A stretch of 64,000 bases of DNA from the NCBI GenBank assembly GCA_026874595.1, contig CM049307.1, positions 7,463,579 to 7,527,578 of the forward strand. Reading direction: 5' to 3'. Origin of the DNA: Sipunculus nudus. Lineage: Eukaryota > Annelida > Sipuncula > Golfingiida > Sipunculidae. A program made the position numbers and the translations under genes. The notes beneath the pieces are model-generated. The model saw nothing but the letters and a program-made list of their open reading frames with translations. It did no database searches and had not been told where the DNA came from. The first letter of the stretch is position 1, and every line of letters begins with the position of its first letter. This document shows positions 11,901 through 22,093 of the stretch, in pieces.

Positions 11901-14900
11901 GTGGATCAAGCTTGAATGACACGCAACTTTACAAGCATAAGCGTATATGGAACCGCGAGTTTTTCATAACAAGCATACCCATATAGTTAAACGGATAGAA
12001 AATGCACATCAAAGAGCGGCAGACTGGCATATGCGTCAAATTGACTCATGATATAACAGTAACGCAGATTAGGAAGTGTCACTTGAATTGCGACTTGTCA
12101 CAACGGGTAGGCCTTGAACTGGCAAATTTAAAATTTGCATTTAATGTTAATAAAATGAAAATTCCGTCAGTTCACAAAATATAAGCCATAAGAGATGGTT
12201 TCAGGGGTAATTTATTGAGGAAAGACGTTTCACAAAGCTCTGGTTAAAGGTATCGCATATTATCGCTCAACTGACGTCGTTCCATGTACCGGGAAAGCTG
12301 ACTGAAACGGGATACATATGTATTACAAGTCGCACCCCGACTTTGCTAGAAAATTCTAGTTTTTAGAATTCGATTTCCTAGTACAAGTCGCGACTTCTGC
12401 AACGACTTTTACGGTAACTGTTTTCTGACTAACAGGTTTAAACTTTGTTATTTGGTCGTATAACATCAAAAGTATCAACCACTGAACCTGATGATACTGA
12501 TATAATATCTGACTTTGTGCTCTGACAGTGGATTATTACAGTTTTAATAACTAAAGACAGGAACAAGTCACATCACAGACAGATGGACTGTTACGGCCTT
12601 AATAACTAAAGTCAGGAACAAGTCACATCACAGACAGATGGACTGTTACAGCCTTAATAACTAAAGTCAGGAACAAGTCACATCACAGACAGATGGACTG
12701 TTACAGCCTTAATAACTAAAGTCAGGAACAAGTCACATCACAGACAGATGGACTGACTTACAGCCTTAATAACTAAAGTCAGGAACAAGTCACATCACAG
12801 ACAGATGGACTGTTACAGCCTTAATAACTAAAGTCAGGAACAAGTCACATCACAGACAGATGGACTGTTACAGCCTTAATAACTAAAGTCAGGAACAAGT
12901 CACATCACAGACAGATGGACTGTTACGGCCTTAATAACTAAAGTCAGGAACAAGTCACAGCACAGACAGATGGACTGTTACAGCCTTAATAACTAAAGTC
13001 AGGAACAAGTCACAGCACAGACAGATGGACTGTTACAGCCTTAATGACTAAAGTCAGAACAAGTCACATCACAGACAGATGGACTGTTACAGCCTTAATA
13101 ACAAAAGTCAGAAACAAGTCACATCACAGACAGATGGACTGTTACAGCCTCAATAACTAAAGTCAGGAACTAATCACATCACAGACAGATGGAGGTTAAA
13201 GCTTAAATAACTAAAGTCAGGAACAAGTCACATCACAGACAGATGGACTGTTACAGCCTTAATAACTAAAGTCAGGAACAAGTCACATCACAGACAGATG
13301 GACTGTTACAGCCTTAATAACTAAAGTCAGGAACAAGTCACATCACAGACAGATGGACTGTTACAGCCTTAATAACTAAAGTCAGGAACAAGTCACATCA
13401 CAGACAGATGGACTGTTACAGCCTTAATACCGTAACTAAAGTCAGGAACAAGTCACATCACAGACAGATGTGGGAAACTTTAATTCAAATTCAATTCAGT
13501 GTGTTGATGAAAAATCCAATACATTTTTATTCAATTATTTTGCCAGTTTCTTTTGTTTCTTTTAAACACAGATCATTCCATTATTGCTTGTGCTGAAAAA
13601 CAAAATCAAATATGTGAGATTAAGCAGCATTTCTTCATGTTCCTGGGCATCTATTTAGAGGGAGCTGTTTGAGTTCAACCTAATACAGCATGGCTGATCT
13701 GCAAATGGAACTATTCAAATATGGGTGACTTTTAATTAGCAAAACTAATGGAGATGTGACAGTCAGAACATTTATTCATCACATCAGTACATAAGAGCTC
13801 TAAACTTCAATTTCAATTTATTACAATTGTTTTTCTCAATTCAGATCCAATCCATAACGTTTCCCTGTCAATTCTATTTCAATTAAAGTAAGAACTGATT
13901 CAAAGTCTAGACAGGTATCACATAAAATATGTTGTAATAAATTATCCACAGATTATTCTTCCAGCTGATTTTAAATTACAAGTTCTAACAAAGACTTCAT
14001 CTTAAGGCATAACCTTCATTAAAATGACACAAGGGCATATAGATACAAATACTCCCCTGACCTGTGGTTGATGAAATCAAAGGTCAAAGTTTTTGCTCAT
14101 GATACTAGTCATATATAGAAACATGTGAAATCAGAAAATTCCATGATCCTTAAAATTCTAAGTCCTGTGGAAACATCAGTCTGAAAATAATTCTATTCAA
14201 TATAGTATTCACCTAGCTCCAGAAAATAATTTGCATATGATTTGAAGGCTGGAGTGTTATTATTTAATGACTTATCTGAAGGAAAATGAAAAAGATCATT
14301 TTGGACTACAGAAGGTCACTAAACAGAAGTGATGTCATGTGCATGGTAATAACATGTCAGTCATGTGCTGAGTATGTCTGTTAAATTTGGTGAAGAAAGC
14401 AGAAGTTCTCCCTCCCAACAGTGGGGGGGGGGGATTAATTAATATCCTCAACCTCTTTTGAGTGAACCACTTTAATTACCTCAAATGAGTGCATGTTTCA
14501 CAGGTCAAAGAACATTTATACTATGCTGTATGAGTAAGGTTTGTCAACGCAGCTCTGTTTGGTGAGGTGTACTTACCTTTGTAAGCAGGTACTTGAGGAC
14601 TGCCGGTTGGTTGTGCATGACAGCTGTGAACACCAGAGTTCTCCCATGACTATCACAGGCATCAGAGGCCACCTTCTTGGTGCACACCAAGTAATTCACT
14701 ACGTCTGTGTGACCATTCCTGTACAAGGACACCAAGGCATAAACTATAATATTTTATAAATAATCAGACATTCTTTTCAAAGTAAAATGTTAAGATTACC
14801 TCTTGAATGAAAGATGCACATTGTAATAGTAGTAGGCAAACTGACATCTACTTCATGGTTAACTCTGCCCAGCAAATGCCCATTGGTAAATGCCTCTGAC

Positions 14901-17900
14901 AACTGCCTCTTAGTTTATTTCCCAGGAAAACCGTCAATTGGAAAATCATTCAGGTACAACTGTATGTCTGTCATCCCTCATTTGAAAATTGCACTAGAAA
15001 AACACTTATTAAAAACATGCATTTTCATTAAATTTATCCAAGGCTGTTCTCAAAGGGTCCACTTAATTTACCCATCATAATGTTTCTCATTAATAGTGCA
15101 GTAACCATCAAAACCAGTAGATAACTGAAATAACTGACTAGTCCTTTTACAGGGCTAAATATTATGCAATGGATATACTGCTCACATCTCCTAGCACTGA
15201 GTGCACCAGGAACAGCTGCCATGATTATGAAGGATTGTAATTAAGCTAGGACTGAAACTGTACATCTGATATTTGGTTATCTTTTTTTTGATGAAGGAAG
15301 AACAGTTATGCTTTCTGACAAATACTTTGAATTTTGACTTGAACAGTTCTTTTCATTCATGATTGCATTGTGAGGTGAGTAAATCAGATACAGATCATCA
15401 TAGAGACTGTATCATGAGATGTTATTACAGCCCTAGTGATGCTGCCCTGATGGTCTACAGTATGTAACATACTCACCTGATTGCTTGGTACATTCTTTGC
15501 TCATGTGATGCTGCCCTGAAGGTCTACAGTATGTAACATACTCACCGGATGGTCTACAGTTTGTTACATACTCACCTGATTGCTTGGTACATTCTTTGCT
15601 CATGTGATGCTGCCCTGAAGGTCTACAGTATGTAACATACTCACCTGATTGCTTGGTACATTCTTTGCTTGTGTGATGCTGCCCTGATGGTCTACAGTAT
15701 GTAACATACTCACCTGATTGCTTGGTACATTCTTTGCTCATGTGATGCTGCCCTGAAGGTCTACAGTATGTAACATACTCACCTGATTGCATGGTACATT
15801 CTTTGCTCGTGTGATGCTGCCCTGAAGGTCTACAGTATGTAACATACTCACCTGATTGCATGGTACATTCTTTGCCCGTGTGATGCTGCCCTGAAGGTCT
15901 ACAGTATGTAACATACTCACCTGATGGTCTACAATATGTAACATACTCACCTGATTTCTTGGTACATTCTTTGCTCGTGTGATGCTGCCCTGAAGGTCTA
16001 CAGTATGTAACATACTCACCTGATGGTCTACAGTTTGTTACATACTCACCTGATTGCTTGGTACATTCTTTGCTAATGTGATGCTGCCCTGATGGTCTTC
16101 AGTATGTAACATACTCACCTGATTGCTTGGTACATTCTTTGCTCATGTGATGCTGCCCTGATGGTCTACAGTATGTAACATACTCACCTGATTGCTTGGT
16201 ACATTCTTTGCTCATGTGATGCTGCCCTGATGGTCTACAGTATGTAACATACTCACCTGATTGCTTGGTAAATTCTTTGCTTGTGTGATGCTGCCCTGAT
16301 GGTCTACAGTATGTAAAATACTCACCTGATTGCTTGGTAAATTCTTTGCTTGTGTGATGCTGCCCTGATGGTCTACAGTATGTAACATACTCACCTGATG
16401 GTCTACAGTTTGTAACATACTCACCTGATTGCTTGGTACATTCTTTGCTAATGTGATGCTGCCCTGATGGTCTACAGTATGTAACATACTCACCTAATTG
16501 CTTGGTACATTCTTTGCTCATGTGATGCTGCCCTGATGGTCTACAGTATGTAACATACTCACCTGATTGCTTGGTAAATTCTTTGCTTGTGTGATGCTGC
16601 CCTGATGGTCTACAGTATGTAACATACTCACCTGATTGCTTGGTACATTCTTTGCTCGTGAATGCTCTTGACATTCTTTGCTGATGATGGCAGTGGAAGG
16701 TTACTGAGCATGCTGCCCTCTGGTGCCAGTCTCCGGTAAAAGTTCAGCACAGCATACCACACATTGACCAGAGTGAAGGAGCGCACAGCAAGGCACCACT
16801 GAGCATACTCCTTGTTGACAGTCCTAATCTTAACATCAGACAACAATGTCTTGTATGATTCCTGCCTCTCTGATGATAAAATGTCTAAGTAGTCAAGAAA
16901 CAAATGCGGACCTTTTGAGCTCATCATTTTCCCTGGGTACTCACGAAAGACCGCTTCAAGGAAGGTGACAACGTCTCGATGCTTTACCTTCCCGCTCTCC
17001 CTTCCTGAAGCAAACACCAGGTTCATATGATCAACCAGTATCCCATATTCAAGCTTAAATATTTCAAACCGTTGCATATCTGGGAAATCTGATAACCAAA
17101 AATGAGCAAATTGCACAAAATTGTCACCCTGGTAACACCACTGAGCCATATCGGCCACATTTCGGTTGGCTTCCTTGAGCCAGTTTGACACAACTGTTGA
17201 GTCCACATATATCAAAAGATCATCATAATTCCCAGCTTCCGGTCCGGTGGCCCTCCTGTCTCGCTGCAAGACCATGCTGTTTTCCCTAGATGGACCGTCG
17301 CTGGAGCTTGACGTCCATGACACTTGGCTGTTGGTGCGGACAGGGGGCAGCGGGGTTTGTTTGGGGAGTTCATGCAAATCTGGTACTGTTGGCAGCACTT
17401 TTTTCTTCCTTCTCCGTCTTTTGCGAGCAGCTGCTGGTTTAGTAGTGCTGGGTGGCTGTGGTGCCCTCATCTGCAGAGCTGAGAGTCTGGACTCCTGCTC
17501 TTGTACAGGGCTGTGTCCGTTAGTAGCAAATCCTGAATCAGGGCTTCTTGACTTTGGGCTCCCTGTTTGACCCTTGACCTGTGGGCTCTTGAGGGACAAG
17601 CCACTGAAAGATTCCTGAAAGGTGTCCTCATCATCTCCACTGTAGATCTCCTCATCACTTCCTCTTATTGTCAACCTGGAGACACAGATTAATTCCCGCA
17701 GATCTCTTACTCCCCTACTCATTTTTATGATGATAATCTAACTACCAATAAATTACAATTAAAAAATACCCTGTGATTTTATACCTATAGACTGTGCCTG
17801 ATGGCAGATCACGAGCCAATGTATCAGACTGAAAACTGATTATGGATTGAAAGCCATTGTCAGTGCTGTCTATGAAACTACTGAGCTTGTTGTTCATTCA

Positions 17901-18069
17901 TATCCACATTAATCTGCAGCTGCACTCGGCGGTCGAATACCATGGAGCCAATCACGATGATCACAGGTAAACGTAAACGAGATGACCAGGCGAGGCTGAA
18001 GAGGAACGATAAGGCCTTGGAGAAGGCTGTGGGGACAGTTTGTTGTGGCACCCAGTCTGGGACTTCCAT
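8767..18069 (-). CDS. Ankyrin-repeat protein, unrecognised N-terminal domains (five exons)
   Basis: Join on the minus strand 18069-17785, 17675-16632, 14718-14577, 9943-9763 and 8906-8767. Every junction has GT/AG ends and matching phases, giving about 596 residues ending ...HQLEASPH-stop. Residues 1-95 are hydrophobic-rich (VIIVIGSMVFDRR). About 96-240 is low-complexity, Ser/Pro-rich, with a basic patch ARKRRRRKKK near 178-187 that could be a nuclear localisation signal. About 245-410 is a Trp- and Phe-rich globular region I do not recognise. About 444-596 is ankyrin repeats (GNTPLHAAANSGD, NATPLHFAVMHGHQNVVELLL). ATG directly follows the first acceptor, so it may be the start or an internal Met; upstream exons could be missing. 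A one-base frame break lies near 17880. The ankyrin repeats are sure and suggest protein binding. Molecular function is unknown. Confidence 0.8.
9440..9720. repeat. Dispersed repeat, second copy at 29400-29700
   Basis: This block matches 29400-29700 in the same orientation: TGCCTTTACAT-TTGTAT, GG-CCACAC-GTAAGG, then ATGAGTAT-AAATATTTT and GTTGAATTTCTG-C in the same order and spacing. It sits in the 3' part of the intron sequence flanking ankyrin exon D. Open frames on both strands are incidental. Confidence 0.6.
9763..9943 (-). CDS. Ankyrin gene exon D (ankyrin repeats)
   Basis: The acceptor CTCCCAACAG starts the exon at phase 0 and the donor CATG|GTAAGTC ends it at phase 1. The translation contains GNTPLHAAANSGDANSVSIL and DNATPLHFAVMHG, two textbook ankyrin TPLH motifs one repeat apart. 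The preceding intron is 4.6 kb and contains a transposon and a 55-bp minisatellite. Confidence 0.9.
10424..12416. mobile_element. About 2-kb terminal-inverted-repeat transposon, TA-flanked, decayed
   Basis: The left end TA-CCGTAAAAGTCTTTGCAGAA and the right end, reverse complement CCGTAAAAGTCGTTGCAGAA with outer TA, match over about 25 bp. The subterminal motif AAGTCGCACCC recurs just inside both ends (near 10462, 10540 and 12330). It lies in the 4.6-kb ankyrin-gene intron. The interior has only short open frames (70 and 60 codons near 11774 and 12002) that I cannot link to a transposase, so it looks decayed or non-autonomous. Confidence 0.7.
12543..13470. repeat. 55-bp minisatellite, about 16 copies
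   Basis: The unit reads TGGACTGTTACAGCCTTAAT, then AACTAAAGTCAGGAACAAGT, then CACATCACAGACAGA. Period is exactly 55 bp for most copies, with rare 1-4 bp indels (an added CCGT in the last unit) and a degenerate unit near 13190. Near-identity across copies implies recent expansion or homogenisation. It is intronic in the ankyrin gene. Confidence 0.92.
13471..14576. other. Intron sequence of the ankyrin gene, nothing specific seen
   Basis: AT-rich non-coding sequence between the 55-bp array and exon C. The only notable item is a short G run near 14424. No exon fits the phase requirements here. Confidence 0.5.
14577..14718 (-). CDS. Ankyrin gene exon C (ankyrin repeat)
   Basis: The acceptor GTCCTTGTACAG|G has a good pyrimidine tract, and its single leading base completes the AG left by exon B (Arg). 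The exon encodes NGHTDVVNYLVCTKKVASD, then an ankyrin helix pair ending LKYLLTK. The donor AAAG|GTAAGT is in phase 0. The intron between B and C is 1.9 kb and contains the 69-bp array. Confidence 0.85.
15437..16665 (-). repeat. 69-bp minisatellite copying an exon-intron junction
   Basis: About 16 units of 69 bp plus about four extra 30-bp partial units. On the minus strand each unit is a 39-bp module (GGCAGCATCAC...CAAGCAATCAG) followed by a 30-bp module (GTGAGTATGTTACATACTGT then AGACCATCAG). The first module matches the last 36 nt of coding exon B and the second begins with its splice donor, so about 20 copies of CAG|GTGAGTATG lie in a row. Both modules end in ATCAG before G, and the extra units are always the 30-bp module alone. 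Two of three minus-strand frames are open through the array, giving spurious open frames up to 191 codons; the gene's own frame hits stops in every unit. Copies are nearly identical. Confidence 0.93.
16632..17675 (-). CDS. Ankyrin gene exon B (large central exon, 347 codons)
   Basis: The acceptor TGTGTCTCCAG|G follows a 109-bp intron. The donor AATCAG|GTGAGTATG is near consensus and is itself the first of about 20 copies in the adjacent minisatellite. The exon holds an acidic SGDDEDTF segment, the Ser/Pro-rich linker, the RKRRRRKKK patch, and the globular region from NYDDLLIYVDSTVVSNWL to VWYAVLNFYRRL. Composition and the absence of stops over 1 kb make coding certain. It is the longest open frame in the window. 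I do not recognise the domain. Its last 36 nt are homologous to the 39-bp module of the array that follows. Confidence 0.88.
17785..18069 (-). CDS. Ankyrin gene exon A (with apparent frame break)
   Basis: The acceptor GTTGTATTTCAG precedes ATGGAAGTCCCAG; the donor is CTATAG|GTATAA. Frame one reads MEVPDWVPQQTVPTAFSKAL and continues to ...QINVDMNEQQAQ, then hits TAG (plus-strand 17878-17880). A second frame, offset by one base, takes over at once with LSSFIDSTDNGFQSIISFQ and ends ...LPSGTVY plus AG, whose phase joins exon B as Y-R-L-T-I-R. Both halves look protein-like, so one surplus base between about 17880 and 17895 is the simplest reading. Assembly error, polymorphism or a real disabling mutation cannot be told apart here. 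Confidence 0.7.
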
Positions 18070-18520
18070 CTGAAATACAACACAAGGGACCAATGGGTCA
18101 TGGCGCTCAGCTGTCTATAAGGGTTGAATAATCCAAGCCTGGTGAAGTATAGAGAAAATAGGTTACAGTTTGTTTTTTTTGTAAATACAATACAGCCAGT
18201 ATTACATTTTAATTGTTCCCTTTATTTTAATCCAAACTGACCTCACAATTTACAATACAATTTCATCTGTCCAGTGTAACAAGAGAGTGTATACATATAA
18301 CAAATTTATTGTGAATTCAGGGATTGATTTACAGTCCTGCAGCTGACAAAATTACAAAGATCTCTTTTTACAACTGTATCAGAAATGAGAAGAACATCCC
18401 TATCAATATCAAACAATGATGGCAACAGAGCAAGGGGGCAGCCCAATAGTTTTACATCAAACTTATTAAAAGAAAATATGTATGGAAATAAATAAAATCT
18501 TAGTGACTGGGTCTATCTGC
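18070..18520. other. Upstream of ankyrin exon A, no further exon found
   Basis: AT-rich sequence 5' of the first recognised ankyrin exon. I see no open frame joining its acceptor at 18070 with matching phase. The acceptor implies at least one more exon upstream, perhaps untranslated. Confidence 0.4.
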
Positions 18521-18522
18521 AG

Positions 18523-18725
18523 GCGCGGATCAAGGAGAACCCCCCCCCCCCGCTCTCAACCAAAGAACTTTTTTTTAAATTAAATCTAATGCATGAAAGG
18601 GGGTTTTGAGGGTCGTGATCCCCCTCCTGCTTTTAACCAATGACCTTTTTTTAGACAATTTTTATACATGGCACCCATTGACCTCCCTGCAAACTTGAAT
18701 AATCCTGAATCCGTGCCTGATCTGT
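18523..18725. mobile_element. G/C-run small inverted-repeat element (probable MITE)
   Basis: It starts GGCGCGGATC and ends with GAATCCGTGCC, roughly inverted. It contains a run of 12 C, and the theme of C-run, AACC, ACTTTTTTT and AATTT appears twice. This is the layout of the element at 43864-44055. Termini are imperfect, so the boundary is approximate. Confidence 0.45.
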
Positions 18726-19105
18726 TTTAACTTAACAAACCATACTGGCAAAATTAAATATTTTAGTAATGGTTTTTGCGGGCTAATAAGAACTAAATGA
18801 AAAGAAAAGAATTCAAGATCCCTAAAATGTTAACAATTTCTACACACTAAATCGCAATATGATAATATGATAGACGTTGTATAGACTGATAGTGACAGGC
18901 AGCACTTGGGGGTTCCCAGCATATCATGGAAACATAATTCTATGATTTTCCCCCAGAGTTCAACTTGATATATTTTCAAAATTCCAGGATATTTTTTTTT
19001 AACCAAAAAGTTTGGAGCATTTTCAATACTGTTGCAAATACAATAGTTGCATTGAACATGACAGAAGACTAAGACACCAGTATATACTATGGTAACAGTG
19101 AGATA

Positions 19106-19500
19106 AAGAATGATGTTTCCAATGGGGTACAAGAATGATGTTTCCAGTGAGGTACAAGAACAATGTTTCAAATGGGTTACAAGAACGAAGTTCCCAATGG
19201 GACAGGTACACAAATGATGTTTCCAATTGGTTAAAAGAACTATGTTCCCCATGGGGACGGGTACAAGAATGATGTTTCCAATGCGTTACAAGAATGATGT
19301 TTCCAGTGGGTTACAAGAATGATGTTTCCAATGGGGCACAAGAATGATGTTTCCAATGGGGTACAAGAATGATGTTTCCAATGGGTTACAAGAATGATAT
19401 TTTCAATGGGGTACAAGAATGATGTTTCCAATGGGTTACAAGAATGATGTTTCCAATGAGGTACAAGAATGATGTTTCCCATGGGGCACAAGAATGATGC
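19106..19500. repeat. 24-bp minisatellite, about 16 copies
   Basis: The unit is GGTTACAAGAATGATGTTTC plus CAAT, with substitutions (G/T at positions 3-4 and C/G variants). The period of 24 is a multiple of three, so several minus-strand frames stay open and give low-complexity WKHHSC-type open frames. These are not genes. Confidence 0.88.
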
Positions 19501-20202
19501 TTAGCAGCCAAGCGGGTCACAGTTTCAAGCTGAGAGCAATGAACCAATGCCCTGAAAACAAGGTCAGACAAGTGAAGCTTAAATTCCTGTCTACAGGGGC
19601 CCCCTGTGGTAACATCTGATACTATTCTGCCAGGCAGAAATGTCTTTCTACAAGGCAGAAATGGCAGTTTAAATTATCAAATTATATTGTATTTTATAAA
19701 GAAATAGTTATTTTAATAATTTAAAAGCTGCCTTAAATATAAGCATTTATTAATATATTAAGAAATGATAGTCATTTTATTCAATTTAGTTGATAATAAC
19801 GCCCAATGTGCCTAGGCAGGAAGAGGGGAGGATTAAGCAACATGATTATAAACTGGTTTAAATTAACTGCCTGCTGACAGCAGCAGTTTGCATAAAACCA
19901 AATTTGCCCAAATTTATGACGAAGAGATTTCTTACAACTATAGTGACCAAGGTAATGTAGTCACAGGGCGGTTCTTGAATATTAAAAATGTTCAGGTGTA
20001 TGTGATGCATGATTTCCAGTTGACTGGGATTATGCAGTCCCAGCTCTTAGAGCCTGTACTGTCCTGTCGGGACCTGAGCAGGAGACTGTGTGTATGTGTG
20101 GCACATGGGTTCCTAGGCTCAGGTAATGTCATTATCATAGCCCTTTAGGTTTGCTAATGTGCATTGACTTGTTTATAACCTTTTCTCTGAAATATTTAAA
20201 AC

Positions 20203-21010
20203 TAGATGTGTCGGAACGACACGAATCCCCCGCCTGGGGCAAATTAGAAACATTTGTTAAATTTTGTAAAAATTTTTTAATTCAAGAGGTGTGGTATGGT
20301 CAAAAGTAGGTCAACAAGGGCAAAATGCAAACTCGATCTGTAACAGGTCATTATCAAGCAATACACCAAAAATCAGGCCAGTATCTGCAGGCATTGGTAA
20401 AAAAAAGTCCATACATGTGCACTTTTCATAAAAATTTCTGTCTTCCATGAAATTTTCTATGTTCAGGATCTTTCATATGGTCAAAAATAGGTCAACTGGG
20501 ACAAAACGCAAACTCGATCTGTAAGTGGTCATTATGCACCCACAGACCAAACATTAGGCCAGTATCTGTAAGCACTGCATTGCGAAACCAGAATATTAGT
20601 AAAAGCTGATAATCAGCTCCTAAGTTTTTTTCTATACTAAGCTTTGTGACCTTGAAATGTAGGTCAAAATCATCCATCTTTGAACTTATATTATTCATGA
20701 AATTTTCTATGTTTAGGAGCCGTAAACAATCAAGTTGGTCAACCGGGACGAAACGCAAACTCGATATGTAACTGGTCATTATCTGCCCACACACCAAAAA
20801 TCAGGCTAATATCTCGGTACCTGGTACCTGCAGGCATTGAGGAAAAAATGTCTGTACATGTGTATTTTTCATGAAAATTTATATTTTTCATGAAATTTTC
20901 TATGATCAGGAGCCGTAAAATGGTCAACAGTAGGTCAACTAGAACGAAATGCGAACTCAATCTGTAATTGGTCAATATCTGGCCAAACACCAAAAATCAG
21001 ATAATCACAG
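20203..21010. repeat. Dispersed element with terminal hairpin and four internal repeats
   Basis: It begins AACTAGAT then the perfect hairpin GTGTCG-GAA-CGACAC, followed by GAATCCCCCGCC. The body repeats a block about 180-260 bp long containing TGGTCAA-A-TAGGTCAAC, then GCAAACTCGATCTGTAA and ACCAAAAATCAGGC, near 20297, 20477, 20737 and 20920. Open frames of 84-101 codons on the minus strand are repeat artefacts. Confidence 0.65.
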
Positions 21011-22090
21011 ATAATCATGCCATGATTTTGATAATAATTTTGAAACTTGAAATTATTTCTCTTCTTTAGAGAGGTCAGTTAGAGAAGGACTTATTAAAAC
21101 ATTATCACCTACTTGAACATTAAATATAATAAAGCTAAACAACTGCAGTTCGCACATATTAAGTTAAAACTCCACAATCAGTGGTACTATAGAATATCGT
21201 ATATTCACAGATAAGCATCTATTCTTATATCTGACAGAGATGTACATAATCCAGTAATTTTTTGCATAAATGACTTAAGTAACTTGGTCAATAATTTTGT
21301 TCGGGTAACCTTTCAAGAAGCAAATGATAAAATACTTAAAAAGCTATCTTGCCCAAGTAGGTTTCTCTGAATTTGGGGTAGTAGTGTGATTCCTTGACTT
21401 TTGCCACAGGTAAGGGATGTTTACACAAGCAGCAACAGTGGGCTACCATTTGACACCCATCAAGTCATGACAGCCTGAGAGGAGAAACCTCCACTGGATC
21501 AAAGTCATTCAGGTATCCTCTTCCACAGTCTATAATTAGTTGTTGACAATTGGACTGCAAAAGTCAGCCTATAAGCCTGCCCTGTGACTATGAGTAAATA
21601 TTTGGTGGCTGATTGAGGATGATGCTATAAAGATGACACATCCTATTAAGAAACTGACTACCAGCCAGAAAAGTACCATGGAAGACAAAGGGACAGCTCC
21701 TCATTCTGGTGTGTTGAGCATAAGCTAATAGTGGATGCTGACAACAGTGAAACATTAACCTGGAGGAAACTGCCAATTGGATATATAACAAATATTGTTA
21801 ACACCCTCTGAACTTATTTATCCAGATTATCATGTATGTTAATTTAATTTAATTTTACAAGGTGATTCTTAGTTTGATCCAGTTTAATCCTGTATAATCA
21901 GGATAAAACTAGATTAAACCGGATAAAACCCAGTTTTTTCCATTGTCCTGGATTAAACAAGTTTTATCCGTATAAAACACAACCCTGTTGTATTATCAAG
22001 GAGAATATCTGTTGCCACATTAGGGCCTTAATTCTAAAGAAAAGACAAGAGGGCTGTTGAAGAGGCTCATCAAAGCATTCCCCGAATCAT
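21011..22090. other. Intergenic, nothing definite
   Basis: AT-rich DNA with no supportable exon. 21860-21985 contains a cluster of GATTAAAC and GTTTAATC words in both orientations (GGATAAAACTAGATTAAACC, GGATTAAACAAGTTTTATCC), a small imperfect foldback. Confidence 0.45.
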
Positions 22091-22093
22091 TAA

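Noticed and set aside
12543-13470. CRISPR-like regular repeats
   Set aside because: The units are head-to-tail with no unique spacers, in a spliced animal gene. They are minisatellites.
14577-14743. Alternative acceptor for ankyrin exon C at 14743 (ATTATAG|TTTATG)
   Set aside because: It leaves the wrong phase for exon B and a poorer pyrimidine tract than the acceptor at 14719/14718, which joins in frame.
15433-16674. Open frames of 93-191 codons with KQSGEYVTYCRPSGQHH-type repeats on the minus strand
   Set aside because: The 69-bp unit is a multiple of three and happens to lack stops in two frames. Neither is the frame of the adjoining exon, and the array lies behind a strong donor, so it is treated as intron.
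18830-19571. Minus-strand WKHHSC-rich open frames
   Set aside because: They are produced by the 24-bp tandem repeat (a multiple of three).
19888-20148. 86-codon plus-strand frame ending near a TCAG|GTAATG donor
   Set aside because: No recognisable motif, no partner exon in phase, and it overlaps the start of a dispersed-repeat zone.
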